Assembly: GCA_934462945.1 (NCBI GenBank)
Contig: CAKSJF010000055.1
Location: 1 to 16,007, forward strand
Length of the DNA stretch: 16,007 nt
Source: an uncultured Clostridia bacterium
GTDB taxonomy: Bacteria; Bacillota; Clostridia; UBA1381
Direction of reading: 5' to 3'
Each line of letters begins with the position of its first letter. The first letter of the stretch is position 1. Shown piece by piece: positions 13,814 to 16,007 of the stretch. The translations under genes were made by a program, and so were the position numbers. The notes beneath the pieces are model-generated. The model saw only the letters and a program-made list of their open reading frames with translations, ran no database searches and had not been told where the DNA came from.

Positions 13814-14647
13814 TTAGTCGATGCTTGCAATCATCGAAAGAACATCCTGTTCTGATACGTCCTTGTCTGCGTAGAGTGCATAGGTGTAATCGCTGTCTGT
13901 CCAGATCGCGCCGGTTCCCTGTTCATTCTTCCGGAGCGTAACAGAATATGCGCCTGCCTGCACCGTTTTCACATCCTGGTAAACGTTATAGTCGCCGCTG
14001 ATGTCATCCTTGCCTTTTGCCATGCGGTACATGATCTCCGCGTCCTTCTTTTGATAGCGGACATCCAGTGTTTCGCCGGCAATCGTCAGAATAGTGCTTT
14101 CGGAAAAGCCGTCCGGCAGGGTTTTCGGAAGCTTTGCAGAAAAGCCTACAGCTTTTTCAGCGTCTGCAATTGTCTTTTGCTCGGTCAGCGGATTCGGAAT
14201 CTGCGTGGATTCCTCCTTTGCAAAGGTGATCACATTGTCTTTTACCTCATAAGCTGTTCCGCAGTTTAACACGTTAAACATTTCAGCCGGTACATAGGTT
14301 ACATCATTTTTCAGAACCGGTGCTGCACCAAGCGGAGTCGGGGCAGACATGCCGATTGCTGTGGAGGATGCCATATAGTAGGAATCCGTTCCGATATATA
14401 CGGTGGTGTTGACCTCGCCGTTATCCAGTGTGATGCCCTGGCGTTCTGCATCCCAGTTTACCTTGAAACCAAGCTTTTCTGCAACAGTACGCAACGGCAG
14501 CATCAGGTGTTTGTTTTCCTCATATACCGCATTTTTTCCTAAATCAACTGTTTCTTTTCCGATTTTGACCGAATAGTCTGCTGCCATTGCAGAACTCATG
14601 CTCAAAACCAAACCACATACAACACTTGTCAATAATACCTTTTTCAT
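13814..14647 (-). CDS. Secreted copper-amine-oxidase-N-like protein
   Basis: A 277-aa exported protein. A signal peptide (1-22, ending SAMA before ADYSV) is followed by a copper amine oxidase N-terminal-type domain (about 24-145; HLMLPLRTVAEKLGFKVNWD, then TYVPAEMFNVL). That domain is common in Clostridia as a wall-associated module and has no amine-oxidase activity. A C-terminal domain follows (about 165-277; AKLPKTLPDGF, EIMYRMAKG, DDISGDYNVYQ). The latter is homologous to the ectodomain of the anti-sigma factor encoded 0.5 kb downstream. GGAGCG precedes the ATG. As the first gene of the sigma operon and directly behind the ECF-type promoter, it is probably the system's sensor partner, decoy or effector. 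Confidence 0.85.
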   Translation of the reverse strand: MKKVLLTSVVCGLVLSMSSAMAADYSVKIGKETVDLGKNAVYEENKHLMLPLRTVAEKLGFKVNWDAERQGITLDNGEVNTTVYIGTDSYYMASSTAIGMSAPTPLGAAPVLKNDVTYVPAEMFNVLNCGTAYEVKDNVITFAKEESTQIPNPLTEQKTIADAEKAVGFSAKLPKTLPDGFSESTILTIAGETLDVRYQKKDAEIMYRMAKGKDDISGDYNVYQDVKTVQAGAYSVTLRKNEQGTGAIWTDSDYTYALYADKDVSEQDVLSMIASID

Positions 14648-14698
14648 CTCAATCGCTCCTTAAAAAATTTATTTCTCTTTTTTGAGGTCCTCACTTAG

Positions 14699-14727
14699 AA
14701 TACAATTGAGGAAAGGAAAACGTTGCA
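14699..14727 (-). promoter_or_regulatory. ECF-type promoter of the sigma operon
   Basis: On the minus strand: TGCAAC followed by GTTTT (-35 core 14727-14722), 17-bp spacer, TGTATT (14704-14699). The AAC core in the -35 is the hallmark of ECF sigma promoters, and no good TTGACA box is present. A TGAGG-T-CCTCA palindrome (14683-14693) lies at the expected transcript start. Confidence 0.6.
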
Positions 14728-14746
14728 TATTTTCAAAAAATTTTTT

Positions 14747-15043
14747 TTAAAATTTTAAAATCGCGTCCAAAAGGAACACAACCGCCGCAAGTGCAATCAC
14801 AATATGCGCCAGAATCAGCGTGTTCAGCCTGCTCCAAAGCTCCTGCTCGCGCCAGGCACGGATTGTTTTGATCAGAATCAGCGCCATGCCGCAGATGATT
14901 GCCGGGGCAAAGAAAAATGCTAAAAGATTGCCGCCGCGGTAGGTATAACGGCTGATAAAATTCCAGACAATAATAAAATATGCCACACCGCTTGCCAGGG
15001 AAAAGCCTAATTCTCCCCATTTTTTTTCAAATAAATGATACAT
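14747..15043 (-). CDS. Small three-helix membrane protein, unknown function
   Basis: A 98-aa protein starting MYHLFEKKWGELGF, with three predicted membrane helices (about 14-30, 40-60 and 75-95) separated by short basic loops (SRYTYRGG and RAWREQELWSR). ATG 15043 is chosen because GGAG lies about 9 nt upstream and a promoter lies at 15072-15100; longer in-frame versions would start upstream of that promoter. Its stop is 20 bp before the ECF-type promoter of the next operon, with no clear terminator between, so read-through into the sigma operon is possible. No family is recognised. Confidence 0.75.
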   Translation of the reverse strand: MYHLFEKKWGELGFSLASGVAYFIIVWNFISRYTYRGGNLLAFFFAPAIICGMALILIKTIRAWREQELWSRLNTLILAHIVIALAAVVFLLDAILKF

Positions 15044-15071
15044 TTCCGCCACTCCAATGCCTTTTTCTTTT

Positions 15072-15100
15072 ATTTTATCATATTTTGATGATTTGTGCAA
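15072..15100 (-). promoter_or_regulatory. Promoter of the small membrane-protein gene
   Basis: On the minus strand: TTGCAC (15100-15095), 17-bp spacer ending in TGA, TAAAAT (15077-15072). It is divergent from the SOS-type promoter and about 46 bp from it. Confidence 0.65.
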
Positions 15101-15145
15101 CAAAAGAACCAAAAAAACAACCGAAAATTTGTTCGACTTTTCTGC

Positions 15146-15200
15146 TTGACACCGAACATATATTCTGGTATAATAAAAACATAAACAGTACATATGTTCG
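15146..15200 (+). promoter_or_regulatory. SOS promoter with two LexA-like boxes
   Basis: TTGACA (15146-15151), 17-bp spacer and TATAAT (15169-15174) are fully consensus. Box 1, CGAACATATATTCT (15153-15166), fills the spacer. Box 2, AGTACATATGTTCG (15187-15200), lies at or just past the transcript start. Each matches 8 of 10 fixed positions of the Gram-positive LexA consensus CGAAC-N4-GTTCG. They are mirror images, sharing ACCGAACATAT in opposite orientation. LexA binding would block this strong promoter until DNA damage. Confidence 0.82.
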
Positions 15201-15224
15201 GTAACTTGCAAAGGAGGTCATCCG

Positions 15225-15524
15225 ATGAAAACAAGAAGAAAGAAAAAATTAAGAGTAACAAATAAAAGACGGTTCTGCTTTTTCTGCCTGGTTATGATAT
15301 TTTTATTCTGCTGCGGCTTTTCCTCTGTGAAAGGCTATGTTGCGCCGGAACAGAACGTGGTTTCCGTCTATGTTAAGCCGGGAGATACTCTCTGGAGCAT
15401 CGCGTCCGAGCATAACGAAACCAAAAAAGACGTCCGGAAACTGATCCGGGATATTCAAAGACTGAATGAGATGGAAAACGCAGTCATTCAGGTTGGCGAC
15501 GAAATTATCATTCCAATTTCCTGA
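15225..15524 (+). CDS. yneA: YneA-like LysM protein, SOS cell-division inhibitor
   Basis: A 99-aa membrane-anchored protein. A very basic N-terminus (1-16) precedes one hydrophobic segment (17-34) and an extracytoplasmic LysM domain (about 48-98; VYVKPGDTLWSIASEHNE to VGDEIIIPIS). Size, order and SOS-type promoter match Bacillus YneA, which delays division during DNA damage. LexA is not in the window, so the symbol is given by analogy. AAAGGAGGT sits 7 nt before the ATG. The gene is monocistronic with its own terminator. Small LysM proteins with other roles are the main alternative. Confidence 0.78.
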   Translation: MKTRRKKKLRVTNKRRFCFFCLVMIFLFCCGFSSVKGYVAPEQNVVSVYVKPGDTLWSIASEHNETKKDVRKLIRDIQRLNEMENAVIQVGDEIIIPIS

Positions 15525-15530
15525 TAGAAG

Positions 15531-15570
15531 ACCGGGCAAGCTTAATCCGCTTGCCCGGTATTGCTTTTTA
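15531..15570 (+). terminator. Terminator of the yneA-like gene
   Basis: ACCGGGCAAGC (15531-15541) pairs perfectly with GCTTGCCCGGT (15549-15559) across a 7-nt loop, followed by ATTGCTTTTTA. It begins 6 bp after the stop codon. Confidence 0.8.
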
Positions 15571-15628
15571 TGCAATATAAAATATTTCGAAAATTTTCAT
15601 TTTCTTTTCTATTTTTTTTATTTATCTC

Positions 15629-15658
15629 TTGACAAACCTCATGGCTTTGTGGTATAAT
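15629..15658 (+). promoter_or_regulatory. Promoter of tRNA-Arg
   Basis: TTGACA (15629-15634), 18-bp spacer, TATAAT (15653-15658), both exact consensus, 18 bp before the mature tRNA 5' end. Confidence 0.85.
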
Positions 15659-15676
15659 ATTTCTTGTAGTTGAAAC

Positions 15677-15753
15677 GCGCCAGTAGCTCAGTTGGATAGA
15701 GTGTTTGGCTACGAACCAAAAGGTCGGGGGTTCGAATCCCTTCTGGCGTACCA
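15677..15753 (+). tRNA. tRNA-Arg (anticodon ACG)
   Basis: A 77-nt cloverleaf. Acceptor GCGCCAG (15677-15683) pairs with CTGGCGT (15743-15749, one G-U), discriminator A, encoded CCA at 15751-15753. The D-arm has AGCTCAGTTGGATAGAGT. The anticodon stem TTTGG/CCAAA encloses loop CTACGAA, giving anticodon ACG (A34 read as inosine; CGU/CGC/CGA). The T-arm has GGGGGTTCGAATCCC. Its own consensus promoter lies upstream and a terminator about 85 bp downstream. Confidence 0.96.
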
Positions 15754-15765
15754 AAAGGTTTAAAG

Positions 15766-15833
15766 TCCGAACATGGGTTTATCTTCATAGACGGCTTGTT
15801 CGGAATGGTGATTTTCCGGTAATGAAAAAATCA
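15766..15833. repeat. Inverted repeats downstream of tRNA-Arg
   Basis: TCCGAACA (15766-15773) is repeated inversely as TGTTCGGA (15797-15804), and TGATTTT (15809-15815) as AAAATCA (15827-15833). The first arm lies in CGAACATGGGTTTA, which matches 8 of 10 fixed positions of a LexA box, though no promoter is evident. No ORF of note is present. The region may simply be structured 3' trailer of the tRNA transcript. Confidence 0.45.
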
Positions 15834-15836
15834 GTT

Positions 15837-15870
15837 AAAAGCGGAGCGGCTTTGATTTGCTCCGCTTTTT
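15837..15870. terminator. Terminator after tRNA-Arg
   Basis: AAGCGGAGC (15839-15847) pairs with GCTCCGCTT (15859-15867) across an 11-nt loop, followed by a T-run to 15870. The A-run on its left lets it also serve the minus-strand gene ending at 15883. Confidence 0.85.
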
Positions 15871-15882
15871 GCTACCTATTTC

Positions 15883-16007
15883 TTATTTATACACCCCCGC
15901 CCGATCATTCAGCACTAGCAGCCGGAACAATGTTTCGGGCAAGTTCAGATCATCCGGTGCAGCTCCTTTATAGATTCCCCGATCTAAGAGTTTCTGGATG
16001 GTTGCCC
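15883..16007 (-). CDS. 3' end of a gene, possibly phage lysin-like (partial)
   Basis: An open minus-strand frame enters from the right edge and ends at TAA (15885-15883), giving the last 40 residues of a protein: ATIQKLLDRGIYKG, DDLNLPETLFRLLVLNDRAG and VYK. The frame is uninterrupted and ends 13 bp before a bidirectional terminator. The pattern (a helix, a short G/D-rich turn, then LRLLV.NDRAG at the very end) recalls C-terminal modules of amidase-type endolysins in Clostridia prophages. This is from memory and weak. It is too short to name. Confidence 0.5.
   Translation of the reverse strand, partial: ATIQKLLDRGIYKGAAPDDLNLPETLFRLLVLNDRAGVYK

Noticed and set aside
15542..15754. 70-aa minus-strand frame beginning MVRQKGFEPPTFWFVAK
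   Set aside because: It is the antisense of the tRNA-Arg gene; GFEPPTF-type frames are a well-known false protein arising from tRNA complements.

Overview
The window reads as chromosomal DNA of a low-to-moderate GC Gram-positive bacterium, most likely an anaerobic member of the Clostridia (Bacillota). The signs are strong AGGAGG ribosome binding sites, consensus TTGACA/TATAAT promoters (several with an extended -10), the rdgB-acpS-nnr-alr-mazEF housekeeping order, a YneA-like SOS gene with CGAAC-type LexA boxes, and a short-ferredoxin protein of clostridial type. No plasmid, CRISPR or insertion-sequence signature is visible. Family names below come from reading motifs and were not database-checked.

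Bases 1-2171: an unclassified palindromic operator, then a strong promoter driving a very acidic 36-codon leader ORF whose 3' half contains an intrinsic terminator and whose stop codon overlaps the Shine-Dalgarno of a CNNM/CorC-type (DUF21-CBS) Mg2+ transporter gene. This looks like a translation-coupled attenuator and is the most attractive candidate for an undescribed regulatory system here. A family I inorganic pyrophosphatase (ppa) follows from its own promoter. Bases 2179-2367 hold a 189-bp hairpin-rich element bounded by perfect 18-bp inverted repeats.

Bases 2409-7209: a tightly packed housekeeping run: rdgB, a two-helix membrane protein of unknown function, acpS, a bifunctional NAD(P)HX epimerase/dehydratase, alr, and a MazE-like/MazF toxin-antitoxin pair, closed by a strong bidirectional terminator.

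Bases 7421-11397: an EamA/DMT permease, a Crp/Fnr-family regulator and a DeoR-family regulator on the minus strand. Divergent to deoR is a decayed sugar/polyol locus: a zinc alcohol (polyol) dehydrogenase with a T-tract frameshift, truncated and joined to a ribulose-phosphate 3-epimerase that has lost its N-terminus. The regulator and its divergent promoters still look intact.

Bases 11497-15043: a ferredoxin-like Fe-S protein on the plus strand, then a minus-strand stress unit: a small membrane protein, an ECF-type promoter, a secreted copper-amine-oxidase-N-like protein, an ECF sigma factor and its membrane anti-sigma factor. The secreted protein and the anti-sigma ectodomain share a homologous C-terminal domain, suggesting a paired envelope-sensing system.

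Bases 15044-16007: an SOS-type promoter with two mirrored LexA-like boxes drives a YneA-like LysM protein; then tRNA-Arg(ACG) with encoded CCA, a terminator, and the 3' end of a minus-strand gene that may be phage-lysin related.
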